Numbered from the stretch's first letter, positions 13,431-26,546 are shown. The stretch is 64,000 bases of DNA from Cycas panzhihuaensis (GCA_023213395.1 CM041465.1:153023741-153087740); one strand, 5' to 3'. Notes: generated by a model from the sequence alone, not told the origin. Numbers and translations: made by a program.

Positions 13431-14420
13431 CACCTAAGAAATCCTAGCCTACCCAAGAATGACTTAATTTATCATTGGGTCTTGGGAGGCGACATGTCAA
13501 GGATGGCCTTGACTTTATCGGGGTTGATTTTGATTCCTTGCTTTGAGACAAGGAAACTGAGGAGCTTGCCAACTGTTACGGCAAACACATATTTGAGAGG
13601 GTTCAGGCTTACATGGTATTTATAACATCGTGTGAAGATGGCTCGTAAATCAGAAGGATAATGGGGTATTTGTGACATCGTGTGAAGATGGCTCGTAAAT
13701 CAATAGGATGATGGGTCCTAATACATGAGAGACCCATCATATCATCCATAAAATCCTCTAAGGTTTTATTGATAAAGTCATGAAAGATGAATTATATTTC
13801 CCTTTGATAGGTGGCACCTACATTCTTCAACCCAAAGGGTATAGCATTGTAGGCAAAGGTGCCCCAAGGGATAGTGAAGACTATCTTGTGATAGTCTTTG
13901 GGAGAAATTTGGATTTGGTTATAGCCTGAGAAGTTGTCCATTAAGGATAGGACTTCAAAATTGGCGGTTCGATCAATGATTTGATCGATGAAGATGAGTG
14001 GGAAGTTGTCCTTAGGACACGTATTATTGATATCTTGGAAATCAATATATATCCTAATTGTCCCATTCTTTTTGGCAACAAGGACAATGTTAGACACCCA
14101 CTTGGGGTAGTCGATAGAAGTGATTAACCCCACATTTGGGAATTTTTTAACTTCCATCTTGACGGTAGCTAAAAGCTTAGGATGAAGAGGGTGCTATTTT
14201 TGACGCACCAGATGAGCACCCAGAATGGTGGTAAGATTGTAGGTCACAATAGAAGGGTCTATTCCCTTCATATCAAAATAATCCCATGTGAAGACATCTC
14301 AAAATTCCTAGAATAGAAGAGTGTATTCCTTTATTTCATTAGGAGAGCATTCTTCTCCCACCTTTATGACCTTACTTGGGGCAAGGACTATGTCCTTGGT
14401 TGCCCCCATGTACATAGCAT
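13431..14420 (-). pseudogene. pol: Reverse transcriptase of GyB
   Basis: The open stretch 14157-13792 shows IDYPKWVSNIVLVAKKNGT, the DIN.TCPKDNFPL motif and WGTFAYNAIPFGLKNVGATYQ, all typical gypsy RT. The catalytic box is FMDDMMG, read just below 13770. A 50-bp tandem duplication (13615-13714) downstream of the box shifts the frame. The enzyme would copy the element RNA into cDNA in cytoplasmic particles; this copy is dead. Confidence 0.88.
13615..13714. repeat. 50-bp tandem duplication in GyB RT
   Basis: Two adjacent near-identical copies, 13615-13664 and 13665-13714, each starting GGTATTT and containing ACATCGTGTGAAGATGGCTC. Other copies in the window (GyC 27220-27270, RT fragment at 42039-43160) have only one. 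Fifty is not a multiple of three, so the duplication breaks the RT frame. Confidence 0.92.
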
Positions 14421-15219
14421 TCCCTTCCCTGAAGTAAAGGGGGCCTTAGTCAACAGGATGGGGCAAAATAGGAGACGAACTTAGGTCAGTGAGAGATGAC
14501 CCAATAGCTAACACCTTCTAGTGACCAAGCCTATGGTGTCCAGAAGGGAAATTAGGTGTGGAGCCTACTAGATATTTGAGCAAGGCCTCATCATCCTCAA
14601 AATAGTCTACTCCATGGATAACCATGCTTCGAGAAGATAAGGAATGTAAAGTAGAAGGAGTAGCGGGGCTATAGTAGTCTATCCACCACTCCACATATTC
14701 AGGAGACTCTTTCGAAGAGTTAGAAAGAGACCCCTTATGGTGGGTAACGAGAGGTTGCTCTACCTCATCGCTAGAGGGAGGCGATAGGGTGGAAGAAAAG
14801 ATGGCGTTGGGGGTAACATGGTAGGTAGGAGGAAGAACATGCAACCCAAGAGAAAAACAGGTTTCCTCTAAGGAAGGGGTTTTAGGTGGGGATCTGAAAC
14901 AAAGAGAGTTCTCCCTACTACTGTTTAGGAGGGATATAGGATGAGGAAGGTTTTGATCCTCACCATCGGACTCATCATCACTAAGGATAGTGAGGTACTT
15001 ATAAATCCCTATACCAATGGAGGCAAAGTGTATAAGATTGGAGGAAGAAGATAAAGGACCTTCTTCCAAAGGGGATGAATTAGGGATGTCAATAGAACAA
15101 GCAAAAGCTCGAGCGAAAGGGCCCTTATCTCCCTTAGCCTTATCACAAGCTGCTTGATAGGGTTTGTGAGATTGCTTGGTGGGAGGAGGCTCCTAAGAGA
15201 TGACTTTCATTTGCCTTTC
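14421..15219 (-). pseudogene. pol: Acidic linker between protease and RT of GyB
   Basis: Open from 15069 to 14518. The sequence is rich in Ser, Pro, Asp and Glu and has no known domain, but matches the linker of GyC (25797-26530) and GyD (59950-60505). Shared landmarks are the YKYLTILSDDESDGEDQNLPHP-like start and the end MVIHGVDYFEDDEALLKYL...GHHRLGH. It probably is an unstructured spacer of the polyprotein. Confidence 0.6.
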
Positions 15220-15690
15220 ATGGACGAATTTAAGTCATCCCCAATGGGACAAGCACATGGCTCCCATTTGGTCAAGCCATGGGCACCCTAACAAAAGGTT
15301 GTAGTCAACGTCAACATCGAGAACTACAATGTCGGTGAGGACAGTCTTATCCTTGAGAGTGAGAGGGATGGACATCGATCCTAATGGTGTATTTTTACTA
15401 CCATTATAGCCTTGACACTGCCATGGAACTAACTCTAGGGCTGATATGCCAAGCTCTTGCATGACGCGCAAGGGCATGGCATTGACAGAAGAACCATTAT
15501 CTATAATGGTTCTTCAGAGGGTACAGTCAGGAGTATCAATAGTTATGGTGAGAAGGTACTACCATTGGCATTCCTTTTCACTGATTAGAGGAAGATCCTT
15601 GAGGTTGAAAGAGATGACGTGTTCACGACTTGGGGCGATACCCAAGGCGTGAACAGATACGTCACCCAATCCCAAGGCTTCCAAGAGAAA
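15220..15690 (-). pseudogene. pol: Aspartic protease of GyB
   Basis: Retropepsin with the active-site motif DNGSSVNA just upstream of 15477, followed by MPLRVMQELGI, the flap-side KDKTVLTDIVVLDVDVDYNLLLG and PWLDQMG. This enzyme processes the gag-pol polyprotein. The DNG triad replaces DTG/DSG, as in GyC and GyD. Stops occur upstream of the active site. Confidence 0.82.
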
Positions 15691-18275
15691 TGTATGTTAT
15701 TCAGGACAGCTCCTTAAGACGTCTATTATGGACATCCTCACAGCCATAATGTGAAGATCATCAACAATGGAGAAAGGCTTCTACTTCACGATAAGTTAGA
15801 GAAGAGCTCTTTGAAAGTCGTAGCGGCTGGGGCACACGGGAATTGTCTTGAGTAGCATGGGGACTTTCAGAAGAGGGACTTTTGGAAAGGAATCAAGGTG
15901 AGATGTGGAAGAAGAGGTGTCATTTACCTCTTTAGCTGCTTGAGACTAGGTTAAGGCATACAACAGGGCGGTCTTGAGCATCGAAATGGCTCTCTTTCCC
16001 TTATTTTGAGATTGAGAGGGTGAAGGAGTATGATGGTCAAGTGAGCCAGAAGAAAAGGATGAGTTCCTTATACCCTTCCCTTTGGCTTATGAAGGACAAG
16101 GGTTTGGGGACCTCCCTCTATTTTGACTACCCTTTTATTAGCTATTATAATCATGTTCCCCATGTTTGGGGAAGGGATCCTTGTAGATCGGTTGGTCTAG
16201 GTTTGGCTTAGACGCCCGTTTAGGAGAAGAATCACATTGTAGGGAAACTCTAGGGTTTGGGCCCAGCATTATGAATCATTGTGGAAATATTCCCTATGGA
16301 TGGAACACCATCTCTTCTCTAAGGATGAATCAAGCTTCATTGTTTGAGAAGATTAGGTGCTACCACCCTTAGGGGGAATGGCTTGAGAGGCCTAGTAAAC
16401 TGGTTTATGAGAGGTGGGGGATGAAGGGGCTTGGAGTTTGAGCTCCTTCATGGTACATTTAAATGAACATATAGCAAAAGTGAGAGGATCCAAGGTCTTC
16501 TCTATTGGATGGGAAGAAGACCTCACAGGCTATTGGAATTTAGTCTCACGGGATGGTGGAGGTACCTCATGTCATTATGAGGGCTTAAGGGGCTTCTTGA
16601 GACCCGCTTGGATCTCAATGGTCTCAAGCACCAAGCACTTGGCTATGGCAGAATCACACATTATTTTCCTCATTTTAAGGACTTCAACATGGACTTCTGA
16701 GCAAAGAGCATTAACAAAAAGGTCCCTCTTCAGTTCCTCAGGCAGAGTTGCCTTTGTGGAGTGAAGAAGGTCATGAAAGCATCTCACAAAGTCACGATTC
16801 ATCTCATTGTGACCTTGTTTAAGAGACAAGAGGGCTTTTATTCTACTCTTAAAAGGATAGACTATGTCAAAATAGTTGATGAATTCATCCACTAGTTATT
16901 GGAATAAAAAGATAAAATGTGCTAGCAGGCAAAAGAACTACTTAAGGGCATCGCCTTGAAAGGATCATGCGAAGAGTTTCATAAGGATATGGTCATAAGC
17001 CCAATGATTAATGCATGCCATAGAAAAGATATAGATATGCTTTATTGGGTCTTACAATGAGGTTCCATCAAATTTAGGAACCTTGGGAGGGTGAGGTGGT
17101 AAGTTGGTCCTTAGTATCTCAATAGATAAGGGTGTCAATCTATAGTCCATAAAGGGGCATGCCCTTGACTAAACCATAGGATCAATGAGAGATAGAAGAG
17201 GAGGTGGACACAGTTGCCCAATTCCTCCTTAGGGAAGTTGGTTTTAAAGGGGATATTGGCCTCCTCCCATTTAGTGAGAAGACACTAGTCTCGCATTTGA
17301 AGAAACACACATAGGAGCAGATGGGGATGAGGGACCCATCCCTCCTTGAGGGAATGCCCCTTGTTGGAAAGGAGCCTAAGAGAAGGTGCCTTAGGAGGGA
17401 GCTTACCCTCCTTGCAAAGGCACAACATGAGGTGTGACATAGGAGGATGGAAAGGTGGGGTGTGGGACCGAGTTTTGCCCATATGGGCCATCTATAGGTG
17501 GTGAGACCCTATACGGGTGCAAAGGGTCTATCCCATAAGCTAGAAGGGAGTTTCCCTTGGCATGCCCCAACAGTTGAGAGGTGTAGCCTGGAGGCACATA
17601 AAAGGAAGAATCTCTAAGTTGAATTTAAGAGTGTGTAGGGGTAGATCCCATATGGCTAGAAGTAGGGGTACATATATATCCCTTAGATCTAATAGGCAAT
17701 GGATAAACTATAGTTAACATAGGGGTAGTTGTTTGACTAGAAGGAGGCATACTCAACTAAAGCTAGGAAGAGGACATACCTTGGGTGGTCCTCAAGGAAC
17801 ATGGACTATGAGGAGAGGAAGATAAGGCAAAAGACAAGCTCATCATAGATAGAGGAATTAAATGGAATGGACGAGGTAAGGTGGATGTAGAGGAAGGAGG
17901 CACAATGCTTCGTAAGATGCTCTCAAACCACTTAGGATGTGGTTAGAGGTGAGCAGCTTGGAAGCATTGGCTAAGGGCTTTGACAACATCCATAGGAGGA
18001 GTATACACTTGATCATAAGAGGTAGAAGTAACCTTATATGAGACAGACCCCATTGGGTGATACTCATAAAAATCACCACCAGGGTGGTGGAACTCTAAAG
18101 GAGAAGAGACCTCTACTTCATGAGTAGAGAGGTGGTGAACTTATAGGTGTTCTTGGTCACCTGAATAAAAGATAGGGTCCTCACCCTCTTGGGTGGACCC
18201 CTAGAAAGAGGTAGAAGGCTCATATAATTTGGATACATAGGCATGATATGTCCAATCTAAAGGGAATCCCTCTAT
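15691..18275 (-). pseudogene. gag: gag of GyB
   Basis: Read from 18275 to about 15691. The start codon is ATA where GyC and GyD have ATG (ME GY.. start), so initiation is lost. The N-terminal half is rich in Pro, Ser, Thr and Gly and contains the conserved FYVPPGYTSQ segment; the second half has the capsid-like motif MDEFINYFDIVYPFKS...LLSLKQGHNEMNRDFVRCFHDLL at 16892 downward. Gag forms the virus-like particle and binds the RNA. Numerous stops. Confidence 0.78.
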
Positions 18276-18512
18276 AGTCGAACCAGAATTCAATGAAGGA
18301 AGGGATTGATAAGATAGGTCTTCCAACAAAGGAGGGAGGCCTCATAAGCGACGTAAGAATCATCGCATATAAGTTTCACTCATAAGTTGGAAGAAGGAGC
18401 AAGAGGTATAATGGGGTGTGAGCGTTAGGGGCTATCCAACAAACCGAAGAGAGCTACTAGGAAGGTAGTAGCACTAACAGGAAGGGAGATAGAATTAATC
18501 CCTTATTGGCGG

Positions 18513-18530
18513 TCCCCAGTATGGTCACCA
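18513..18530 (-). other. Primer-binding site of GyB
   Basis: On minus it reads TGGTGACCATACTGGGGA, one base inside the 5' LTR. Compared with the complement of a plant tRNA-Arg 3' end, the first half matches best. Ogre/Tat elements are known to use tRNA-Arg. GyD has the identical 18 bases and GyC differs by one (TGGCGACC). Confidence 0.65.
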
Positions 18531-18531
18531 G

Positions 18532-19984
18532 TAGAATCACACCTCTAGGGGGGGTAACCATACTTGATTAAGATCAAGACAACCAACGAAGAGGTCCAAA
18601 ATAAAAGATCAGTTTGGCAAGTAAAGGAGATCACCCAAAAAGGGCATCCATGCATTAGAGTGCAAGTTTGGGACTCGTAAATGGCGTACAAACTCCCTTT
18701 GAAGTAACTCCACTTTAGTTGGGGGGTGAAGGAGATGAGGGATATCCTTGGGTATTTTAGTAACCTCAAAAGATGGGCCCTCCTGCCCTTGGATGGATGA
18801 AGGAGGGAGGAGAAGATAAGCGAGGGAATAGATCCTTGTGTAGAATAAGGGCTGTAAGAGAAGTGGGCCTAGGCAAGTAGCAAGGTTGATGCGCACTCAT
18901 AGCGGAATGGTGAGATGACCAATCTATAAGTGTGGGACCAACCTAAGGGATGCGCTAAGGTTGCCTAGTTATGACAAGGATCAGAAAAGGGGAGTGGCCT
19001 TGAAGGGGGATTGTCCTTAGGGAACTATGCCTGAGATGACCTCAAGGACATGAAATGATAGTGAAGAGAGTCTTAACTATTTTGCATATGAGTGGCTATG
19101 CAATGTGGGTGATGGTGAGGTTGGGAATATGGTATTGTATTCTTGTACGAAAAAGGGGTTCTTTTTGGGAAGAAGGAAAGGAACAATTATGAATAAGAAA
19201 TAAAACACTCATTTGGTCACTCATGTATATCCTCACTCTCCTTAATTTTCAAATGCAAAAAGGGCAAGGAAATAGCAAAGTAATCGTAAGTGATGCAAGG
19301 TGTATGCAAGGGATTCAAGCCTAAGAAGAACGTGTAATAAATAAGTATGCAACATGTGTGGTTCCTATTGAGTGCACCTTTTAAATAGGCAAGCAAACTA
19401 AACATGTACGGGTAATGTATGCAAGTTCTCTTTCTTTTCTTTTTTCCTTCATACGTAATGCATGTGGATGAACAAAACAAAGTAAGAGGAGTAGGACAAA
19501 AAGGGAGTAAGGGGCATACCTGGAAAACCATGTAGTTGGAGGAGAGATATCCCCTTTGTTGTGCTCACCTTCCTCTTACTATTCCCAAGTGTGGATGGCA
19601 TGATGTGGTGATGCTAGCGAATAAGGGTATAGAGGCTTCCTTACCTTCTCCAAATTAAAAGGAAAATGTAAAGGGAAAAAGAGAAAGTTATGCAAAAGAC
19701 TCAAGTGAAATACTAAGAAGGACGTACCTGGGCAGAAGTATCTTTCTCCTTCTCCACGCATGGAAAAAGGGGAACCTGCAACCAAGTAATGTTCACCCTT
19801 CCCACAGGGCTACTAGGACATAAGATGTATATGTATATGCTATATATAAAATAATACCATGTAAGTTATCTTAATCAAAAGAAACTTTTGTAGCTTAAAC
19901 CAACTTTCAATTTCCTTTCATGCAAAAAAGACAAGAAGGAGGACATGGCAGTTAGCCTTAGAATGGCTAACCCTCCAAGATTAC
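18532..19984 (-). repeat. 5' LTR of GyB, inner part
   Basis: Begins TAGAATCACA on plus where GyD has TGGAC, so the terminal CA of the LTR has mutated to TA. It contains relics shared with the LTRs of GyA and GyD, such as GGGACTCG and GCCCTTGGATGG. It ends in ATTAC (19980-19984), the left target duplication of GyC; the LTR resumes at 39106. Open frames inside (for example 18609-18896, 19217-19531) match nothing recognisable. Confidence 0.8.
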
Positions 19985-22559
19985 TGTTTCCCAACTACTA
20001 GGAATGGACTCGAGACGCATCGACGTAGGTTTGTTTAGGTATACTTTCTTACTTTTTCTTGCCTATGCTTGGTTAAGGTTATTTAGAATAGGTTCCTTGA
20101 CATATGCCTACCTGCACGCACTGCTTTTCTATTTGCTCATAATGCATGTGCTTACGGCACACCATCAGCCTATGATGACTCACAGTGGGGGCATTCCTCA
20201 GCGAATGCTACACCTCGTATGGTGTACATCCACCCATGTTGTCTCCACGTTCTTTCGGGATGTCTCCGTCAGTCCTATTTGCTCTTGTTACAATGTGTTG
20301 CTTATGTTGCAGTCCTTCCTAAGCCTGATTTAATCCTTAGTTAGGACTCTTTGCATTATTTTGGGCACCTGCCCATTACCTGGGCATTCCCCCAACTGCT
20401 CCAACTTGTGTTTAGCCTTGGTTTTTACCCCAAAACCTGATGTTTTTGCTCCTTTTTCTCTTTTTTTGTTTCGATCGATCTTTGTAAACTTAGTGGTGCG
20501 CATGACATTCTTTGTGATCAGTAGAGAGTTTGTCCCAGTACGACTATTTGAAATTTTAAAAAAAGAGAACCACGCGACATTTTCCATTTTTTTTGCGGAA
20601 CTGCCACGTGGCATTGATTGATTCAAGTAGCCCTGACATCCCCAACGTTCACTTGCTGTGAACAAGGGGATAAAGGGGATTTTGCTCCCCATTTTTTAGA
20701 TCTTTTGGCCATTTTTCAAATCTCTTGGAAGAATTTCTAACTTTCACACAAGAAAACACATAAAAAAGACAATCTACATACACAACAACTGGACAAAGGA
20801 GGAAAGGATTGCTACCAGCTGGACTTGCAGGGCTATTACTGCCCCCTACAGCTCTCCACTGCAAGCCCCATCTTTCTTTGCAGGTGCTCAAGGATCTAAG
20901 TGACATTTTCACCCAAAATCTATCCAAAGAGCCAACTTCTAAGGCTCCAAACTTACAAGGAGTTTTCTTCATCCTCACTATTGCAAGAACCACTTGTGAT
21001 CAATCCTCATACGTTGGTTATTGCTGCTGTTCCCTAGCAGCAAAGTTCATGCTTGATCTTCTTACAAGGTACTTCTTGTTTTTACTTGCAATCTATTTTA
21101 TTCCTATTTCTTTTGTTTGTTAATGAATGGGATCTTAGTTAGCTAGTTTTTCTTCATAGTGTTGTACTAGATTAGTGATACCCTCATGTTGCTTCCTCCT
21201 ACAAGCCTCTCTATTTTCTTTAAACTGTCTCTTTCACCCCGTCCTTAGTTAGGCGATGCAAAGGAGTAACACACGAGGATTTGAGGGAGGTAGGCGGGGT
21301 TCCATCCCCTATTGCTGTCCTTCTCCCCAAGGGTTCCGTCCCTTGTCCTCTTTCCCTTTGCCATCAGCGCTTTCTTAGGGAATGGGCTAAGGGAGTTTAG
21401 GGAATTTAGTTAGGGTGTTCAGATTAGCATAGGCAACCCGTCATTACATCATTGCCAGAAGGCTCACTTGTTGGTGTTGGGCCCTACGTAAGCCCCATTT
21501 TTTTTTGTTCTCCTTTTCCTTGTTACGGTTTGTTGCTTCACTACCTTAGTGCCAACTAGTTTTTCTTCCCTGAGTTCCATGGAGGTCTCCCGTGGGTGAG
21601 TTAGCCATCCCGAGGCTATACTCCTTCCCCTTTCGAGTGTTCTCATGGTGCATGGTGGTGAGAGCGTTCCTTGCATGCTGTTATTTCATTTGGTTATATT
21701 TCAATGCTTAGCATAGATTTTAGTTCCATTTGATTTCAGTATATATATTTTGGTATATCTTGTGGCCTCTCTTCTGAGAGGAAGGTGTTCTTCTCACCCG
21801 TTTGCAGGACCGCGTATCAGTGGAGTGATGCGTGGGACAAACCTGTTGCAGGTTAGTTCCCCGCGTAGTGCATTTCTTTCTTTGGTTTCAAGCTTCTCGT
21901 TTCTTTCCATTTTATTTGCTTTTGCATGCTTAAGGGGAGGTAAGTAAACCCCTCTTCTATCGCTTTCGGCCACTACCGCTGATCGGCATTGCATGCGCGA
22001 TGAACAGAGAAGAAAGGAGCGGGACTTAGAGGGATGAGATGCACCCCATTCAGGTGCCGGATCCAGGTATTCCCCTTATTTCCCACGTATCCCCTTTTAC
22101 ATTGCTACCTTTCATGCATTTGCCTGAGTAGTTAGGAAATTGTAAAGGAATATAAAGGAAAAAGGGAAAGTGCATTCATCTTTGACATCATTTCTTGTTT
22201 TATCTAGCGTAGCGTAGCATAGATAGCTTGCTCACGTCGTATTCAAGCTGCCCTCATTGTGCCCTTTCCTGCATTCGCCTGCATATTAGTCAGTTGCCCT
22301 TCCATCCGTTGCCTTCTCATTGCCTTGAGAAGATGCAACGCGCAAGGCATTCTCTCTCCTTCCCGGCCATCCCAAGGGTAGGAAGGCCTTGCTTTGCATG
22401 GCTACCTGGAAGCAACCAGGCACCTTGCAGTCCTGAATCTGCGCTCTGGCGCACGGACGCCCTGTGAGGTGAGGTCCTCACTGCCTAGATTAGTTAGCAT
22501 AGTATATTCTTATATCCTTTTGGTAGACGCAGGGACACCGCCCCGTAGCAAACGTTTCA
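19985..22559 (+). repeat. 5' LTR of GyC
   Basis: Starts TGTTTCCCAACTACTAGG directly after ATTAC and ends AACGTTTCA one base before the primer site. It is closely similar to 36530-39100 and, inverted, to 32095-34570. Open frames such as 20809-21123 and 22394-22639 recur in all three copies only because the LTR does; no domain was recognised in them. Confidence 0.93.
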
Positions 22560-22560
22560 C

Positions 22561-22578
22561 TGGCGACCATACTGGGGA
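22561..22578 (+). other. Primer-binding site of GyC
   Basis: TGGCGACCATACTGGGGA. The beginning TGGCGACCA and the TGGG block agree with the complement of a plant tRNA-Arg 3' end (as recalled), with a short mismatch between. Placed one base after the LTR end, as in GyB and GyD. Confidence 0.68.
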
Positions 22579-22825
22579 ACTGCCAGTAAGGGAGCTAGAT
22601 TCGCTTCCCCTTTTCGTTGATGTTCTTGCCTCTAGGTAGTCTCCTATTCTGTATTTCATTTGGGCAAACCCCAACGTGCTTGTGTCATTTTCCCTTTTTC
22701 GTTTCTTCCAACAATGCTAGTAAAGGCATTGCATGCGACGTTTTTCACGTCGCTTGCGAGGTCTGCCACCGTTGTTAGAAGACTAATCGCCTCGTTCCCT
22801 CCCGTCGTCGAACCCTGATTCGACA

Positions 22826-25310
22826 ATGGAAGGTTACCCGTCCGATTGGGCTTACCATACCATGACTTCAGGAACTCAAGTGTTCCCCTCATTTACCCCA
22901 GAATCCGCCCATGGGGGCGATGATTCCATCTACTATCCAGATGACCAGTTTCACCTTGCTGACTTTCATCCTTCCGCTCATGCATCGCAAGATTCGGCCC
23001 CTCACGAGACTCACCATCCTACAGGTGAGCCTTATGAGGAGCATCCTAAGGGATCCCCGGCATTCGAGATCCCGTTGACTTCGTATGGTTACGAGGATAC
23101 CCCTCCCGCCGACGTAGTCAAAGCACTTAGCGAGTACTTCCGAACAACTCGCCACCAACCGCATCCTAGGTGGTTTGAAGAAATGTTGCGCAATGTAGCA
23201 TCTTCTTCATCCATACCTGCACCTCATACAATGAATAATGCTTCTGCCTGCGCACACTCGTCCTATGCCGTGTCTACCCCAGCTCCCAGGGTAAGCGTTG
23301 TGCCACCTACTTCTAGCCATGGTCCTACTTCTTCAGGACCCATTCGTGGCATGTCCTTTCCCCAACTCGGGGTTAGCATGCCGTTTCTGAGTCAAACGAA
23401 TGCACCACCTTCGAACGTGGTGCATGCGTTCCCTAATAGGCCTCGAGGCCCTACTAGTGCTGCTACCATCAACTATGTAGGATCCACTCCTACATACGTT
23501 CAAAACCCTGCTGGTGGTCCTTCCCTTTACGTGCCCCCAGGTTACACGTCTCAACCTTGGGGGCAAGGTAGGGGAAACCATCTTCCTGCTTATGGGGTGG
23601 ACCCGTTGCACCCATATGGAGTTGCGCCACCTACGGGTGGCCCATATGGGCAAAACTTGGTCCCTCACCCTTCGTTCCCGCCATCTAGTACGACTCCTGC
23701 TGCCGCGTCTTCACAAGGGAATATACCTCCCTTCCAAGGCGTTTACCAGCAATCCCCTTTCCAATAAGGGGCATTTCCCCAAGGAGGGATGGGTTTACTC
23801 CCCCCATCTATTCCTTTACTGGTCGTCGATCCATTAGCCCATATGAGGACACGTCCTTTCACGGACTATAGGTCGACGCCATTATCTGTTGAGGCGCTAA
23901 GGATTAACCTACTGCCTCACCCTCCTGAAGTTCCCAAATTCGACGGAACTTCATCGCAAGACCCAACCGAGCACGTACGTAGTTTTTCTATGGCATGCAT
24001 CGATTATTAGGCTTACGACCATATTCTGATGAAGTTATTCCTGCGATCTTTGCAGGGCGACATCCTCAAGTGGTTTTACCGTCTCCCTGCCCATTCAATT
24101 TCTTCATTCCAATAATTAGTGGATGAGTTTGTCAACTATTTTGATGTAGCCCGTCCATTCGAAAGCGAGATGAAAGTGCTTCTATCGCTTAAACAAGGTC
24201 ACGACAAAATGAATCATGACTTTGTGCGATGCTTTCATGATCTCCTTCACTCTACCAAGGCCACATTACCTGAAGAGTTGAAGCGAGATCTTTTTGTCAA
24301 CGCACTTCACCTTGAAGTGCATGTAGAAGTCCTTAAGATGGGGGTGACCACATGTGACTCCACGATTATGAGGTGCTTGGCATTGGAGGCCATTGAGATC
24401 CAAGCTGGACTCAAGAAACCTCCTAAGCCCTCACAACGCCGTGAGGCGCCTCCCCCAACAAAGGAAACCAAACCTTCGCAGGCCACTAGGCCCACCTCTC
24501 ATCTGACTAAGAGGACCCTAGATCCTCTTACCTCCGCTATTCGCTCATTCGAGTGCACAATGAAGGAGCTTAAAGTCCAACCTCCTTCATCGCCGACCTC
24601 TCATAAACTAGTTCAGCAAGCTTCTCGTGCGGTGCCCCCCAAAGGGGGTAACATCCAACCTTCTCAAGCAAGGAGGATCGATCCTCCCCTTGAGAAGAGG
24701 TGGTGTTCCATCCACAGGGAGTGTTTCCATGACGATTCGATTCGCGTTGGGCGCGGCACGCGGACGCCTGCGCGATTCGTCCCCTAGGTGGGCATCGAGG
24801 CCTAACCTCGATCAACCCGTGCATCGAGACTCGTTCCCCAAACATGGGGAACGTGATCGCGATGTTCAACAAAGGAACAATCAGAATCGGGATAGATCCC
24901 CTGATCCTCGCCCCTCGCATGGTAGAGGGAAGGGTGTGCGAAGGCCATCTTCTCCTTTGCGCTCCCCTGATTACCATGCTCCATCACCTTCGTGGTCCCA
25001 TAACAAAGGAAAGAAGGTGATCCAAATGCTTGAAACCACTCCCTTTTACGCGTTGACCCAGTCTCAAGTCGTAAAGGAGGCAACAGGCACCTCCGCGTCT
25101 ACCTCGCAATTTGATCCTCCTCTGGAAGCCGTTCCTCCAGAGATTCTCGCACTTCCCAAGAGCATTCCCATTCACCTCGGTAGATTCGAATTTAGAAGAG
25201 CCCTTACCCAACCCACAGGGAGGGGTAAGCCCTTCTCTGTAGTCGAAGAGATTCTCACTATGGCTGCCGAGATGTCTATCATAGATGTCTTGAGAAGTTG
25301 CCCCGAGCAG
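22826..25310 (+). pseudogene. gag: gag of GyC
   Basis: Starts at ATG 22826 (MEGYPSDWAY), a start shared with GyD. The N-terminal 300 residues are low-complexity Pro/Ser/Gly/Tyr-rich and end with YVPPGYTSQPWGQGRGN. The capsid-like part starts near 24119 (VDEFVNYFDVARPF, LLSLKQGHDKMNHDFVRCFHDLLHSTKATLP). A zinc knuckle of type C-x2-H-x4-H-x4-C follows near 24700 (CSIHRECFHDDS), its last Cys lost here but present in GyD. Stops at 23765, 24008 and near 24115, and a frameshift near 24740, break the frame. Gag packages RNA in cytoplasmic particles. Confidence 0.85.
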
Positions 25311-25361
25311 TGAACGCTCCTCCTGGAAGCTCTAGGATCAAATGATGCATCCGTTCACGCC

Positions 25362-25796
25362 TTGGGCACAACCCAAAGTTGCGAACCCGTCATCTCTTTC
25401 GATCCCAAAGATCTTCTCGCAACTAGTGGAAGGGAACGCCAGTGGAACTTTCCTTTCACCATTACCATAGATACTCCTAATTGCACATTGCGAAGAACTG
25501 TCATGGACAATGGTTCTTCTGTCGATGCCATGCCCTTGCGCGTTATGCAAGAGCTTGGTATTTTTGCCTTGGAACCTGTTCCATGGTGTTGTCAGGGTTA
25601 TGACGGTAGCAAGAAGACTCCCTTGGGGTCTGTCTCGATACCTCTTACTCTTGAGGACAAGACTGTTGTTACTGACATCGTCGTCCTTGATGTTGATGTT
25701 GATTACAACTTGCTTTTGGGTCGACCATGGCTTGACCAAATGGGAGCCGTGTGCTCCACCCATTGGGGTCAACTTAAATTTGTCCATAACGGGTAA
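25362..25796 (+). pseudogene. pol: Aspartic protease of GyC
   Basis: Retropepsin domain in the same frame as the end of gag, after the TGA at 25311. The active site DNGSS is at 25506-25520, followed by DAMPLRVMQELG, the strand DKTVVTDIVVLDVDVDYNLLLGRPW and the closing LKFVHNG. It would cleave the polyprotein. The stretch is open over 144 residues and differs from GyB and GyD by scattered substitutions. The DNG motif in place of DTG is shared by all three, so it is a family trait. Confidence 0.87.
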
Positions 25797-26530
25797 ATGA
25801 AAATTGTCTCCCGCGAGCGGTCGCTCGCAAAACAAGCTAGGCCTTCCGCCCAGGCAAGCCATGGCCCTACGAAGGGAAACAAACGCCCTTCCGACCATGT
25901 CTCAGCTTGCTCCATTGGAATCCTCGATTCGTCTTACCATGAAGAAGATCCCATATCTTCTTCTCCTGATTTGACGTGTTTCGCCCCCATTGGTGTCAGG
26001 AGCTATGGGTACCTCGCCATGTTTGACGATGACGAGTCCCATAGCGAGGATGAGGATCGCCCTCACCCAGTTTCATTTCATTTTCACATGTCACATGACA
26101 TTACACATGTCGATCATCATGTTCCTAGCTCTTCCGTCCCATCACCTTCCATAGGTGATGATGTTGAGAGTTTCCCTCTTGCCTTTTATGAAGGACCTCT
26201 CCTTGACTCTCCTTCAGAGTCCCTTAGGGATGATGGGCAGCTTTCAGGCCATACCGGTCCTATCGCTCCCACGCTATCTCGCACCTCGTCCATTCCAAGT
26301 CAGGTCATCCATGGGGTGAACTACTTTGAAGACGATGAGGCTTTGCTGGAACACTTAGCAGGTTCCATGCCCAGTTTGCCTCCTGGTCACCATAAGCTTG
26401 GCCACCAGAAGGTCTTAGCGATTGGGTCCACATTAGCCGACCCAATCCCTCCTTCCGTTTCCTCCCTTCCGGTCGATCTTGCCCCCCTCCATTTCGAGGA
26501 GAGGAATGCCATGTGCATGGGGGTAACTTA
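25797..26530 (+). pseudogene. pol: Ser/Pro/Asp-rich linker of GyC pol
   Basis: Open for 244 residues in frame with protease and RT. No known domain. It contains SYGYLAMFDDDESHSEDEDRPHP and ends with VIHGVNYFEDDEALLEHL and GHHKLGHQKV. Both ends match the linkers of GyB and GyD. It looks like an unstructured tether between protease and RT. Confidence 0.6.
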
Positions 26531-26546
26531 GGACACAGTCCTTGCC

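Noticed and set aside
22394-22639. ORF starting MHGYLEATRH, also at 38935-39165 and on minus at 32048-32260
   Set aside because: It recurs because it is part of three copies of the same LTR; the C-terminal parts run into different flanks and no domain is seen.
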